DNA from: JAABQG01 sp963726365
GTDB taxonomy: Bacteria > Pseudomonadota > Gammaproteobacteria > Burkholderiales > Burkholderiaceae_C
Direction: 5' to 3'
Assembly (NCBI GenBank): GCA_963726365.1
Contig: CAVSCI010000007.1
Coordinates: 124,001-188,000 of the forward strand
Length of the DNA stretch: 64,000 nt
Shown piece after piece: positions 18,113-27,964 of this stretch. The first letter of the stretch is position 1. Each line of letters starts with the position of its first letter. The notes beneath the pieces are model-generated. The model saw only the letters and a list, made by a program, of their open reading frames with translations. It was not told where the DNA came from and did no database searches. The position numbers and the translations under genes are program-made.

Positions 18113-18739
18113 TCAGCGCAAGCCCGCGATGTAATCAGAAACCGCCTTGATCTCGCGATCGTTCATTTTCGCGGCAACACCGCTCATCTGGACACTGTTC
18201 TTGCGAACACCGTCCCGAAATGCCACCAGTTGGGCAACAGCGTAATCGCCATGCTGGCCCGCGATGCGGGGGTACTGCGCCGGGATGCCGGCGCCATTGG
18301 GGCTGTGGCAACCCGCACAAGCGGCAACCTGCCGGTCTGGAATGCCACCGCGATAGATGCGCTCGCCGAGCGCGACCGTATCCTTGTCCTTGGCAAAACC
18401 GGGCTTGGCTTTCTTGGAAGCCAGCCAGTAGGAGATATTCTTCATGTCGTCTTCGCTGAGCGCCGCAACCATGCCACTCATGATGGCATTGGCCCGCTTG
18501 CCCGACTTGAATTCCTTGAGCTGCTTGACCAGGTACTCAGGATGCTGCTGCGCCAGCTTGGGGTTGGCCGGGATCATCGAGTTGCCATCGGCGCCGTGGC
18601 ATGCCGCGCAGACGGCAGTGAAGCTGGCTTCACCCTTGGCGAGATCAGGTTTGGCGACCTTGGCGGCGGCTTTGTCGTCCGCGGCCACGGCAGAGGCGGC
18701 AAAGAGAACGACCATCAGAAAAGAAACAAACAGCTTCAT
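18113..18739 (-). CDS. Diheme cytochrome c4
   Basis: Periplasmic electron carrier of 208 residues. The start chosen is MKLFVSFLMVVLFAASAVAA, a typical Sec signal peptide; an upstream in-frame methionine adds eleven unlikely residues. Two heme attachment sites are seen: CAACHGADGNS and CAGCHSPNGAG, about 95 residues apart, with distal Met candidates in AIMSGMVAAL and VQMSGVAAKM. This two-domain layout is that of cytochrome c4, which donates electrons to terminal oxidases. It is divergent from engB and followed by a strong terminator. Confidence 0.92.
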   Translation of the reverse strand: MKLFVSFLMVVLFAASAVAADDKAAAKVAKPDLAKGEASFTAVCAACHGADGNSMIPANPKLAQQHPEYLVKQLKEFKSGKRANAIMSGMVAALSEDDMKNISYWLASKKAKPGFAKDKDTVALGERIYRGGIPDRQVAACAGCHSPNGAGIPAQYPRIAGQHGDYAVAQLVAFRDGVRKNSVQMSGVAAKMNDREIKAVSDYIAGLR

Positions 18740-18823
18740 GGCGGAGTTTGGAGTAGGTTGGCGCAAAACCACATGATTCTACAATGCCAGCTTGGGTTTT
18801 CCCCAAGTAACCAAGGTCCCTGG

Positions 18824-19570
18824 ATGAACCCCACCCCCTCCGCTTCCGAATCGACCGCTGCCACCGTGCCCACGCCGGTGATCGCCATGGGATGGATGCA
18901 TACCGCGCGTTTCCTCACCACAGCGCCACAACTCCACTTCCTGCCGCCGCTCGATGTGCCTGAAATCGCCTTCGTGGGGCGCTCCAACGCCGGAAAATCG
19001 ACCTGCATCAACACCCTGACGCAGCAAAAGCAGCTGGCTTTTGCATCCAAGAAGCCCGGCCGCACCCAGCATATCAACCTGTTTGCGCTGGGGAAGCAGA
19101 ACGTCACCGACGCCGTGCTGACCGATTTGCCTGGCTATGGCTACGCTGCCGTACCGAAGCAGGACAAGATCCGCTGGCAGCAGGTCATGGCCAATTACCT
19201 GGTCAGCCGCGAAAATCTGACCGGCATCGTACTGCTGTGCGATCCGCGACTCGGACTGACTGAACTCGACGAGATCCTGCTCGACGTGATACGCCCGCGC
19301 GTCGCGGCCGGGTTGAAGTTTCTGGTGCTCCTGACCAAGTCCGACAAGCTCACCCGGGTCGAGGCCAACAAGGCGCTGTCGATCGTCCGGCTGCAAGCCG
19401 GCGGTGGCGAGGTCAAGCTCTTCTCTGCACTGAAGAAGCAGGGCGTGGACGAGGTGGCGCAGTTGCTTTGGCAGTGGGCGCACCCGGTCGTGCGGACGCC
19501 CAAAGCCGAGCCAGGGGTGACCACCGTGGCCCCTGCCCCGGACGATCCAGCGCCATTGGCTTTGCCCTGA
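18824..19570 (+). CDS. engB: Ribosome biogenesis GTP-binding protein EngB/YsxC
   Basis: Small essential GTPase of 248 residues involved in large ribosomal subunit assembly. G1 is GRSNAGKST, G3 is DLPGYGYA and G4 is TKSD in VLLTKSDKL; G5 is probably FSALKK. The start ATG opens MNPTPSASESTAATVP, a slightly long N-terminus; GWMHTARFLTTAPQL begins the conserved part. The C-terminus has a non-conserved Pro/Ala tail of about 25 residues. It is divergent from cytochrome c4, an arrangement often seen in beta-proteobacteria. Confidence 0.95.
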   Translation: MNPTPSASESTAATVPTPVIAMGWMHTARFLTTAPQLHFLPPLDVPEIAFVGRSNAGKSTCINTLTQQKQLAFASKKPGRTQHINLFALGKQNVTDAVLTDLPGYGYAAVPKQDKIRWQQVMANYLVSRENLTGIVLLCDPRLGLTELDEILLDVIRPRVAAGLKFLVLLTKSDKLTRVEANKALSIVRLQAGGGEVKLFSALKKQGVDEVAQLLWQWAHPVVRTPKAEPGVTTVAPAPDDPAPLALP

Positions 19571-19585
19571 GCCGCCGGTTTCGTT

Positions 19586-20449
19586 TCAGTAAACCGCCGG
19601 CTCGCCCGGGGGCCGGGTCTTGAAACGCTTGTGAACCCAGTAGTACTGCGCCGGCATGGTGTCGATGTAATCCTGCAGTCGCAGGTTCATCAGCGCCGTG
19701 TCCGCCTCCAGATCCTGGGTCGGGAAATCCGTCCAGGCCGGATGCACCTGCACTTCGTAGCCCGTGGAAGTCATGCGGGTGGTGATCGGCACAACCTTTG
19801 CACGCCCCAGTCGGGCCAGTCGCGACAGCGACGGCACGGTTGCCGCCGGAACGCCATAAAACGGCACGAAGATTGATTCCTGCGGCCCGAAATTCATGTC
19901 GGGCAGAAGGTACAGAACTTCCCCTGAACGCAGCGCCGCCACGATGGGCTTGAGCCCGTCCGCCCGGTAAAAAAGCCGCACATGGCCAAACCGGCGCCGA
20001 CTGTCCCGGATCCAGGCGTCAATGGCCGGATTGGGCTGCGGGGTGTAGATCGTGGTGTAGTGGCGATCCACCTGCAGGCTCAAAGCCGTGGCGCCCGCAT
20101 CGAGACCATAGAAATGAGGCGCAAAAATGACGGTCGGCGCACTGCCCTCCAGTTCGCTGACCGCGCCCGTCATACGAAGCCGCATGCGCAAGACTTCGGG
20201 CGTGCCGTGCCAGAGCCAGGACCGGTCCAGAAAGGACTGTGCAAAAAATACGAACGACTGGCGCGCAAGTTGCTCCCGCTCCGCTACCGATTTGCCCGGG
20301 AAGCACAGCGCCAGATTGGCCAGAACCACCTTGCGCCGGGGCGCCGCGAGCCAGTAGAGAACCCGACCCAGGAACGCCCCAAAACCGCGGAGCCACGACA
20401 AGGGCAGTGGCGCAATCACGCGCATGAACAAAATACCAGGATGCGGCAT
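19586..20449 (-). CDS. Lipid A biosynthesis acyltransferase (LpxL/HtrB family)
   Basis: Inner-membrane acyltransferase of 287 residues that adds a secondary acyl chain to lipid A. The N-terminal hydrophobic segment leads to RRKVVLANLALCFPGKS, an LpxL family signature. The catalytic HX4D motif is HFYGLD, and the substrate block reads LLPDMNFGPQESIFVPFYG. The C-terminus contains YYWVHKRFKTRPPGEP, as in LpxL. The start overlaps the stop of the following acyltransferase by one base (TGATG), so the two form a pair. Confidence 0.9.
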   Translation of the reverse strand: MPHPGILFMRVIAPLPLSWLRGFGAFLGRVLYWLAAPRRKVVLANLALCFPGKSVAEREQLARQSFVFFAQSFLDRSWLWHGTPEVLRMRLRMTGAVSELEGSAPTVIFAPHFYGLDAGATALSLQVDRHYTTIYTPQPNPAIDAWIRDSRRRFGHVRLFYRADGLKPIVAALRSGEVLYLLPDMNFGPQESIFVPFYGVPAATVPSLSRLARLGRAKVVPITTRMTSTGYEVQVHPAWTDFPTQDLEADTALMNLRLQDYIDTMPAQYYWVHKRFKTRPPGEPAVY

Positions 20450-21291
20450 CAGGCTTCCTTCGATGGATCAACCCGGGGCTGCTTGTAGCGTCCATACCCC
20501 CACAGATACTGTTGCGGGCATTCCCGGATCAGGCGCTCCATTTCCTGATTGATCTGCACGACAGCCGCATCCAGATTCGCAGCCAGTGGCGCCTGCATTT
20601 CGCGGAAATGCAGACGGAAGCCGCGTCCCCACGACAGACGCTCGCCCCAGACCAGCAGCACCTTCGCGCCAGTCTGCAAGGCCAGGCGCGCACTCAAGGT
20701 CATCGTGTAGGCGGCTTGCCCAAAAAAAGGAGCCCACTGACCCATTCCCTCAGGCGGCACCTGGTCGGGTAACAGCCCCACCGCCCGCCCCGCACGCAAA
20801 GCCTTGATCATCTGTCGCACACCCGCCAGTGTCGTCGGGGCAGTCTCCAGCCCCGGTCGCTCCCGTGAGCCTTCCAGCACATCGGCCAGCCAGGCTTTTC
20901 GCGCTGGCCGGTACAGCACCACGATCGGCCCGTGGGTCGGGCTGTAACGTTGCGCCAGACCCTGTGCCGTGGCCTCGAAACAGCCCAAATGGGGCGTCAG
21001 GAAAACCACGCCCTGGCCCGATGCATAGGCGGCATCCACGCAGGCCGTGCCCTCCCATTCCACGCGGGTCGGCGCGCCCAGCCAGACGCGTGGAAGCTCG
21101 GTTGCCATGCGCCCTGCGTGCCCCACCGCAGCACTTACCCGCGCAAAGGAATAGCCCGCCAGCGCAGCGTTGCTCAGAAAGCGGCGACGGTACGTCGGGG
21201 ACAGCAAGAAAGTCAGCCAGCCCAGCACCACCCCCAGCGCGTGCAGGAGCCAGAGGGGACAACGGGAAAGCAACCAGAAAAAGGCAGACAT
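20449..21291 (-). CDS. Lipid A biosynthesis acyltransferase, second paralogue
   Basis: LpxL/LpxM-like acyltransferase of 280 residues. A membrane segment (LLHALGVVLGWLTFLL) precedes SPTYRRRFLSNAALAG. The catalytic motif here is HLGCFE (HX4E), as in many LpxL enzymes. Further blocks are VGLLPDQVPPEGMG and QYLWGYGRYKQPR. It is the upstream member of a coupled pair, probably acting at the other secondary acylation site. It is divergent from metK. Confidence 0.88.
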   Translation of the reverse strand: MSAFFWLLSRCPLWLLHALGVVLGWLTFLLSPTYRRRFLSNAALAGYSFARVSAAVGHAGRMATELPRVWLGAPTRVEWEGTACVDAAYASGQGVVFLTPHLGCFEATAQGLAQRYSPTHGPIVVLYRPARKAWLADVLEGSRERPGLETAPTTLAGVRQMIKALRAGRAVGLLPDQVPPEGMGQWAPFFGQAAYTMTLSARLALQTGAKVLLVWGERLSWGRGFRLHFREMQAPLAANLDAAVVQINQEMERLIRECPQQYLWGYGRYKQPRVDPSKEA

Positions 21292-21442
21292 CGAAAGCTT
21301 GATAAAATACCGGCGTCGCTGAGTTAAATGAGCAACTTGCAGGGCGACGTTAAAACAATTCTGCTAAAGCGTTCGCCGAGGCTCCGAAGCCGATGGCAGC
21401 GCAGGAAATGCATGCTATCAGCCAACACAGGAGTTTATTCAA
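21292..21442 (+). promoter_or_regulatory. metK upstream leader with two hairpins
   Basis: The 151 bp before metK contains a hairpin closed by CGTCGC (21314-21319) and GCGACG (21344-21349), and a second short one, GGCTCCGAAGCC at 21380-21391. GATAAAAT near 21301 may be a -10 box. CAGGAG is the ribosome binding site. I could not match this to a SAM- or SAH-responsive riboswitch consensus. Confidence 0.35.
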
Positions 21443-22630
21443 ATGGCGAACGACTTTCTCTTTACCTCTGAATCCGTCTCTGAAGGCCACCCCGACAAGG
21501 TGGCGGACCAGATCTCGGACGCGATTCTGGACGCAATCTTCACCCAGGACCCACGCAGCCGCGTGGCCGCCGAAACGCTGACCAACACCGGCCTCGTGGT
21601 GCTGGCCGGCGAGATCACCACCAACTCGCACGTGGACTACATCCAGGTCGCGCGCGACACCATCAAGCGCATCGGCTACGACAACACCGACTACGGCATT
21701 GACTACAAAGGCTGCGCCGTGCTGGTGGCCTACGACAAGCAGAGCAACGACATCGCCCAAGGGCGTGGACCATGCTTCAGCGACGACCACCTGAACACCG
21801 GTGCCGGCGACCAGGGCCTGATGTTCGGCTACGCCTGCAATGAAACGCCTGAACTGATGCCTGCGCCCATCTACTATGCGCACCGTCTGATGGAACGCCA
21901 GGCCCAACTGCGCAAGGACGGCCGCCTGCCCTTTCTTCGCCCGGACGCCAAGAGCCAGGTCACGATGCGCTATGTGGACGGCAAGCCGCACAGCATCGAC
22001 ACCGTGGTGCTGTCCACCCAGCACAGCCCCGACCAGAGCGAGACGCAGCACAAGATGAAAGCTTCGTTCACCGAGGCCATCATCGAGGAACTCATCAAAC
22101 CCGTGCTGCCAAAGGAGTGGTTGCAGGACACCCGTTACCTGATCAACCCGACCGGCCGCTTCGTCATTGGCGGCCCGCAGGGTGATTGCGGCCTGACCGG
22201 CCGCAAGATCATCGTGGACACCTACGGTGGCGCCTGCCCGCACGGCGGCGGCGCATTCAGCGGCAAGGATCCCTCCAAGGTAGACCGCTCGGCCGCCTAT
22301 GCCGCCCGCTACGTGGCCAAGAACATCGTCGCCGCCGGTCTGGCGCGCCAGTGCCAGATCCAGGTTGCGTATGCGATTGGCGTGGCCAAGCCGATGAACG
22401 TGACGGTGTACACCGAGGGCACTGGCGTGATCCCCGACGAGCGCATTTCCGAGATCGTGCAGGAAGTTTTCGACCTGCGCCCGAAGGGCATCATCCAGAT
22501 GCTGGATCTGCTGCGCCCCATCTACGAAAAGACCGCGGCTTACGGGCATTTCGGCCGCGAGGAGCCGGAATTCACCTGGGAGCGGACGGACAAGGTCACG
22601 ATGCTTCGCGACCTCGCCGGGCTGAACTGA
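21443..22630 (+). CDS. metK: S-adenosylmethionine synthetase
   Basis: Makes S-adenosylmethionine from methionine and ATP; 395 residues, the usual length. The N-terminus is LFTSESVSEGHPDKVADQIS, followed by the hexapeptide GAGDQG in NTGAGDQGLMFGYA. The P-loop-like motif is GGGAFSGKDPSKVDRSAAY, and the metal-binding Asp and Lys residues lie in these blocks. A strong CAGGAG lies just before the ATG. The next gene, ycaO, follows on the same strand after 117 bp. Confidence 0.98.
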   Translation: MANDFLFTSESVSEGHPDKVADQISDAILDAIFTQDPRSRVAAETLTNTGLVVLAGEITTNSHVDYIQVARDTIKRIGYDNTDYGIDYKGCAVLVAYDKQSNDIAQGRGPCFSDDHLNTGAGDQGLMFGYACNETPELMPAPIYYAHRLMERQAQLRKDGRLPFLRPDAKSQVTMRYVDGKPHSIDTVVLSTQHSPDQSETQHKMKASFTEAIIEELIKPVLPKEWLQDTRYLINPTGRFVIGGPQGDCGLTGRKIIVDTYGGACPHGGGAFSGKDPSKVDRSAAYAARYVAKNIVAAGLARQCQIQVAYAIGVAKPMNVTVYTEGTGVIPDERISEIVQEVFDLRPKGIIQMLDLLRPIYEKTAAYGHFGREEPEFTWERTDKVTMLRDLAGLN

Positions 22631-22747
22631 ACCGGATGGACGCCCGCTCAGGGTGTCCATCACTGCGCTTTGCAGCGAGGGTTTCCGACGACGAGATGGC
22701 ACAGCACTGCAAGAAGGCGCCCATTGCGTCGTGCGCTATGCTGGACC

Positions 22748-24480
22748 ATGCACACCGAAACTTTCATCCCCGGCAAAGATGCCTCGCTCGAAGCGACTAT
22801 CAACACCTTGCAGGGCAAACTGCAAGCCCTAGGGTTTCACATTGAAGAAAAATCCTGGCTGAACCCGGTGGACGGCATCTGGTCGGTCCACATCCGCGAC
22901 CGGGACTGTCCACTCCTTTTCACCAACGGCAAGGGCGCCACGCGGCTGGCCTGCCTGGCCAGCGCGCTGGGTGAGTTCTTCGAGCGCCTTTCAACCAATT
23001 ATTTCTGGACCCACTACTACCTGGGCCCCGTGGTGGCCGACCGGCCCCATGTGCACTACCCGCAGGAGCGCTGGTTCAAGCCGACCGACGACGGCGGCTG
23101 GCCCATCGATCTGCTGAACCCCAAACTGCACAAGTTCTACAACCCCGAAGGCAACGTGGACGCCAGTGCGCTGGTCGAGTTCAACTCAGGCAACACCGAG
23201 CGGGGCATCTGCGCCCTTCCCTACGTGCGCGAGCGCGATGGCGTCGTCACGTATTTCCCGGTCAACATCATCGGCAACCTGTATGTGAGCAATGGCATGT
23301 CGGCCGGCAACACCCGGGACGAGGCGCGCACGCAGGCCTTGTCTGAAATTTTCGAGCGACACATCAAGGGCCGCATCATCAGCGAAGGCATCTGCCTGCC
23401 CGACGTGCCCGAAGCCGTGATCGCCCGCTATCCCCGCATTGCCGCCGGCATTGCCGCGCTGCGCTCGGCGGGCTTCGGCATCCTGGTCAAGGACGCCTCG
23501 CTGGGCGGCCAGTACCCGGTGATGAACGTGACCCTGCTGAACCCGCAAGACCAGGGTTGCTTTGCCAGCTTTGGTGCCCACCCGCGATTCGAGATTGCCC
23601 TGGAGCGCGCACTGACCGAACTGCTGCAGGGCCGGGCGCTCGACGCGCTCGGGGGATTCCCCGCCCCGGGCCTGGATCTGGAAGAGGTCGCCAGTTCGCC
23701 CAATATTGAAATTCACTTCGTCGATTCCAGCGGCGTCATCCACTGGAAGTTCCTCGGCAACCAGCCCGACCACGCCGTTCTGCGACTGGAACTTCAGCAA
23801 CACCACCGCAGAAGACTACGCCTGGGCCGTGGACCGCATCCATCGTGACGGCCGCGAAATCTACGTGGCCGATTTCAGTCATCTGGGCGTCTATGCCTGC
23901 CGCATCCTGGTGCCCGGCATGTCCGAGATTTACCCGGTGGACGATCTGGAGTTCGAGAACAACAGCATCGCCAACGACTTCCGTGAAGCCGTCCTGAACC
24001 TGACCGATCTGGACGACGAAGAGTGCTCGGACCTGCTCGACACCCTGAACGAATCCGCGCTGGCCGACCAGCGGCTGGTGGCGCAGGTGATCGGCCTGGC
24101 GGCGGATGCCGGCTCGTTCTGGGCCGACCTGCGCGTGGGCGAACTCAAGACCCTGCTGGCCCTGGCCATCGGCGACGAAGCCGCCACCCTGGAAGGCTGC
24201 GACTGGGTGCGCAACTTCGACCAGCTCAACCCCCAGCGCCGCGCGCGTCTACGCCTGCATCGAAAGCCTGATCCGCCTGGCCGACATGGGCGATACCGGC
24301 CCCTACCTGGACGCCCTGCGCCAGCTCTACGGTGCCGGCGCCGTGGCGCAGGCCCACGCGCTCATCATGCAAACCGACCGCTTCATGGGCATTTCAGCGC
24401 CCGGGCTGATGCTGGAGGGCTGCGAAATGCATCACAAGTTGCTGGCGGCCTACGACAAGATTCACCTGCGGGCCGCCTGA
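22748..24480 (+). CDS. ycaO: YcaO-family protein, full-length E. coli YcaO type (two frameshifts)
   Basis: ATP-dependent YcaO-fold protein of about 577 residues when read across two breaks. In E. coli, YcaO affects RimO-dependent beta-methylthiolation of ribosomal protein S12; other YcaO enzymes install azolines or thioamides. The start is MHTETFIPGKDASLEA. ATP-binding glutamates fall in ALGEFFERLSTNYFW and ALSEIFERHIKGR, with ALERALTELLQGR later. The frame shifts at about 23775-23782 (QPDHAV to CDWNFSNTTAEDY) and again near 24235-24245 (NPQRRAR to VYACIESLIRLADMG). It ends KIHLRAA. Downstream and convergent is tusE, a sulfur-relay gene. Confidence 0.85.
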
Positions 24481-24497
24481 GCGACAAGCCCGAGGCG

Positions 24498-24791
24498 TCA
24501 GACGCAGCCAGTGGGTTTGGGCAGGCCGCCGTACTTGGTGATCGGCTTCATCGGGCCGGTCATCCAGAGCTTGAACACCGCATTCTGGTCTTCGTTCAGG
24601 TACTTGGCGAACTTGCGGATCGGCGGCACGCTGCTGAATTCCTCGTAGTACTCCCGGGCCTTCAGGATCTGGTTCCATTTGGCTTCATCGAGTTCGTAGC
24701 CGTCGGCCTCGGCCATGGCCCGGCCAATTTCCTCGGTCCACGCATTCATGTCGGTCAGGTAACCGTCTCCGTCGCGATCAGGCAGATTCAT
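24498..24791 (-). CDS. tusE: TusE/DsrC family sulfur-relay protein
   Basis: Small sulfur carrier of 97 residues. It starts MNLPDRDGDGYLTDMNAW, with EEIGRAMAEADGYEL and FSSVPPIRKFAKYL as family blocks. It ends GLPKPTGCV, with the conserved penultimate cysteine that carries the persulfide in TusE/DsrC proteins. Only this cysteine is present in the C-terminal arm, which fits TusE (tRNA 2-thiolation relay) rather than a dissimilatory DsrC. It is convergent with ycaO and followed by a thioredoxin gene upstream on the same strand (28 bp away). Confidence 0.92.
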   Translation of the reverse strand: MNLPDRDGDGYLTDMNAWTEEIGRAMAEADGYELDEAKWNQILKAREYYEEFSSVPPIRKFAKYLNEDQNAVFKLWMTGPMKPITKYGGLPKPTGCV

Positions 24792-24819
24792 ATAGGAAGC
24801 TCTCTTTCTTGAAGTGAAG

Positions 24820-25239
24820 TCACTTGTGAACCAGTCCGCCAGCGTGGCCTGGTATGCCGGCTACCCGGCCGGCATGGCCGCTGAATTGGCCACTCCCACC
24901 CGCGTGATACTCGACAAATCGGTCGAGAAAACGGCGCAGAAAACCTTCGGTCTGCGCGCCGTGAAAACGGTCAATGACGTATCCGCGGCTGTAAGCGATG
25001 ACGGTCGGGAACCCCTTGGCCTGGTGCCGGCCGGCGATGCGCATGTTTTCGTCGGCGTCAACTTTCGCCAGAACGAATTTCCCGTCGTACTCCCTGACCA
25101 GTCGTTCCAGCATGGGCGTCAGCACACGGCAGGGGCTGCACCATTCGGCGCCAATGTCGAGCAATACCGGCACCTCCTGCGAGCGGTCAAGCACCAGCGC
25201 ATCAAAATCGGCTTCTTCGACGTCGTAAGATAAGTCCAT
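24820..25239 (-). CDS. Thioredoxin-domain protein
   Basis: Thioredoxin fold of 139 residues. The redox motif is WCSPC in IGAEWCSPCRVLTPML (about residues 32-40), and the cis-proline loop is GFPTVIAYSRG. The N-terminus resembles the thioredoxin domain of CnoX/YbbN (VEEADFDALVLDRSQ, VPVLLDIGA), but the TPR domain of that family is absent. The last 30 residues are Gly/His-rich (GGSGQFSGHAGRVAGIPGHA) and unlike the family, which may be another indel effect. It precedes tusE on the same strand. Confidence 0.85.
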   Translation of the reverse strand: MDLSYDVEEADFDALVLDRSQEVPVLLDIGAEWCSPCRVLTPMLERLVREYDGKFVLAKVDADENMRIAGRHQAKGFPTVIAYSRGYVIDRFHGAQTEGFLRRFLDRFVEYHAGGSGQFSGHAGRVAGIPGHAGGLVHK

Positions 25240-25494
25240 GGCTTCGGGGAATCTCGATCAGGTACAGGGGCCAGTATATTGTTCAAGCCGGTTTTCCGCA
25301 GGGGCCCGGCGCATATCCCCACTGGCCGATCCATTCCGAGCCCTGTGCTTCGAGGTCGTGTTCCCTGCTTCGGGCCGTCAACGGCTCGCGCGATGCCCCC
25401 GATCCGCGGCCTGTGGCCAGGCGCCGGCCGGCGCCCCATTCCGCCGTGCATGGGTATCATGAAGCCGGCAGCCGTTTTCCATTGGAGGTCCCCC

Positions 25495-27180
25495 ATGAAC
25501 GCCCGAATCGAAACGCTCCCCAGCGCGCAGTACCTTGCCGACACCCATGAGGTGAGCAACCTCTCCAGCGAACTCTGGGACTACAACATGTACACCGGCG
25601 ATGCCGCCCTGTGCGAGGCGGTGCAGCGCGAAGGCGGCGCAATGGGCCGACGGCGAACTCTGCGGAGTTCGGCAAACTGACCGGTTCGGCGGACTACCTG
25701 GAACTGGGGCATCCTGGCCAACAAGTTCCAGCCCGAGTTCGATACCCATGACCGTTTCGGCAACCGAATCGACCTGGTGAAGTTTCATCCGGCGTATCAC
25801 CAGCTCATGAAAACCTCGATCGAGCACGGCCTGCACGCTTCGCCCTGGACGGCGCCCGGGCCCGGTGCGCATGTGGCACGCGCCGCCCGGACCTACCTGC
25901 ACACCCAGGTCGAGGCCGGCCACGGCTGCCCCATCACCATGACCTTTGCCGCACTGCCCTCGTTGCGCCTGCAGCCCGACCTGGCCCGGATCTGGGAACC
26001 CAAGATCACGGCCCGGGTGTACGACCCGCGCAACGTTCCCATGGAGCAGAAGCAGGGCATCACCATCGGCATGGCCATGACGGAAAAACAGGGCGGCTCC
26101 GATGTGCGCACCAACAGCACGCGTGCCCATCCGCTCGGCGTGGGCGGGCCCGGCCAGGCCTACGAACTCGTGGGGCACAAGTATTTTGTGTCCGCCCCCA
26201 TGTGCGATGCCTTCCTGGTGCTGGCGCAGGCGCCCGGCGGCCTCTCGTGCTTTCTGTTGCCGCGCTGGCGTCCCGACGGAACCAAGAACCCGATGCAGGT
26301 GCTGCGCCTGAAGAAGAAGATGGGCAATGCGTCCAATGCGTCGTCCGAGACCGAACTGCGCGGCGCGCTGGCCTGGATGGTCGGTGAAGAGGGCCGCGGC
26401 GTGCGCACCATCATCGAGATGGTCAGCATGACCCGCTTCGACTGCATGATCGGCTCCAGTGCCGGCATGCGCATGGCGGCCACCCAGGCGCTGCACCACT
26501 GCGCCCACCGCTCGGCCTTCGGCAAGGTGCTGAACCAGCAACCGCTGATGCAGAACGTGCTGGCCGATCTGGCACTGGAAAGCGAAGCCGCCACGACCCT
26601 GACGATGCGCATGGCCCGCGCCATGGACCACCGCGCCGACGCGCACGAAGACCTGCTGGTGCGTCTGGTCACCGCCGTGGGCAAGTACTGGATCTGCAAG
26701 CGCACGCCCAACCATGCCTACGAAGCCATGGAATGCATTGGCGGTAGCGGCGTGATGGAAGACAGCATGATGCCGCGCCTGTTCCGCGAATCCCCGGTCA
26801 ACGCCATCTGGGAAGGCAGCGGCAACGTGCAGTGCCTGGACGTGCTGCGCGCCTTGTCAAAGACACCGGCCGTGGTCGATGCGTTCTTTGCCGAGGTGGG
26901 CCAGGCACGCGGTGCCCACGCAGCGCTGGACCGCCACGTGGCCGACCTCGCGAAGGACTTTAAGGATCTGCAGGATTTTGAATACCGGGCGCGTGACATC
27001 GTGGACCGCATGGCCCTGGCGATGCAGGCTGCCCTTCTGGTGCGCCATGCCCCAAGCTTGGTCAGCGATGCCTTTTGCCGTTCACGGCTGGAGCAACTGG
27101 GCCACCACAACTACGGCAGCCTGCCCCGAGGCGTGGATGTGGCCGCCATCATCGCCCGCGCAACGCCAACGGCGGCCTGA
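25495..27180 (+). CDS. AidB-like acyl-CoA dehydrogenase (frameshifts near 5' end)
   Basis: FAD-dependent acyl-CoA dehydrogenase of about 560 residues, related to AidB and isovaleryl-CoA dehydrogenase-like enzymes. The start MNARIETLPSAQYLADTHEV is followed by ELWDYNMYTGDAALCEAVQR. Between about 25630 and 25715 the reading frame changes three times; the fragments WADGELC, EFGKLTGSADYLEL and ILANKFQPEFDTHDRFG line up as one protein. From 25777 the frame is intact: MAMTEKQGGSDVRTNSTRAH (FAD/substrate region), TRFDCMIGSSAGMRMA, and YEAMECIGGSGVMEDSMMPR with the arginine-rich closing block. AidB protects DNA from alkylation in E. coli; the role here is unproven. Confidence 0.85.
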
Positions 27181-27235
27181 AATCTGACAACAGCCATTGA
27201 GCCAAGGTGTCAGGTTTCGGCGTTCCGTGTGGACC

Positions 27236-27964
27236 TTATTTCGAATACGTAACCGTCAAGGTATCTGCGCCAATGACAGAAACCTCTGACAGCCGGGTGA
27301 TTCCACCGGCCGCAGTCATTCTGAATGTGATGGTGCTGACTGATGCAACGGCGCCAGAGGTGTTTTTTTCCACCCCTACCAGTTTCAACAATGCGTCGGG
27401 GCCCACCACGGTGTCTGGATTGACGGCATACGAGACGTCGATCGTGGCGAGTGGTGTGGTTTTGGCACTTGAAGAATAGGCCGTTTCTTTATACAACCAG
27501 CCCGCATCCCCAATCTTGACGGTCGGCGGGATCGTCACCGGCCCAGCCACCACCCAGTAGGCATTTCCGGTCTCCTCGCCCAAGGGAAGATAGCTGGCGT
27601 CCATATAGATGGTCGATGTTCCCTCAAGGGGCATCGTGACCACCGCACCATTCAGCGTGCCAGTCACACTGCCGCTTGTCACCACCGTTTTCTTGAGCCC
27701 GGCAACGTTTTCAAAGGTGGCACTGGAAGGAACGCTTTGTGTCACTTTTCCGCTCCCCGTAATAGTCACGCCAGACACCACCCCGCTGACAGTGAAATTC
27801 AGTGTGCTTGAATCATTGAAATAGTTGACCCAGGCGGTTTTCAGCTGGTAAGTGTCAGTCGTAGCGACCGGCGGCGCTACGCTGTCTCCTCCTCCCCCAC
27901 CTCCGCATGCTGTGAAAAGAGAAACAACGCCGACTGCGAGTACATAGCGAATACTGCGTGACAT
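27236..27964 (-). CDS. Predicted lipoprotein of unknown function
   Basis: 242-residue exported protein. The N-terminus MSRSIRYVLAVGVVSLFTAC is a lipoprotein signal, and the lipid-attached Cys is followed by six glycines. The rest is Ser/Thr/Val-rich beta-strand sequence (FTVSGVVSGVTITGSGKVTQ, GSVTGTLNGAVVTMPLEG) and ends LTVTYSK. I do not recognise a domain. It shares its Cys-(Gly)n beginning with the lipoprotein at 6.1 kb, but the bodies look unrelated. It marks the left edge of the accessory island. Confidence 0.7.
   Translation of the reverse strand: MSRSIRYVLAVGVVSLFTACGGGGGGDSVAPPVATTDTYQLKTAWVNYFNDSSTLNFTVSGVVSGVTITGSGKVTQSVPSSATFENVAGLKKTVVTSGSVTGTLNGAVVTMPLEGTSTIYMDASYLPLGEETGNAYWVVAGPVTIPPTVKIGDAGWLYKETAYSSSAKTTPLATIDVSYAVNPDTVVGPDALLKLVGVEKNTSGAVASVSTITFRMTAAGGITRLSEVSVIGADTLTVTYSK

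Noticed and set aside
21292..21442. SAM or SAH riboswitch upstream of metK
   Set aside because: Hairpins are present but the conserved riboswitch core was not recognised.
25240..25494. Plus-strand coding extension upstream of the acyl-CoA dehydrogenase
   Set aside because: The frame is open but its composition and lack of motifs fit an intergenic promoter region. The ATG at 25495 starts the conserved protein.
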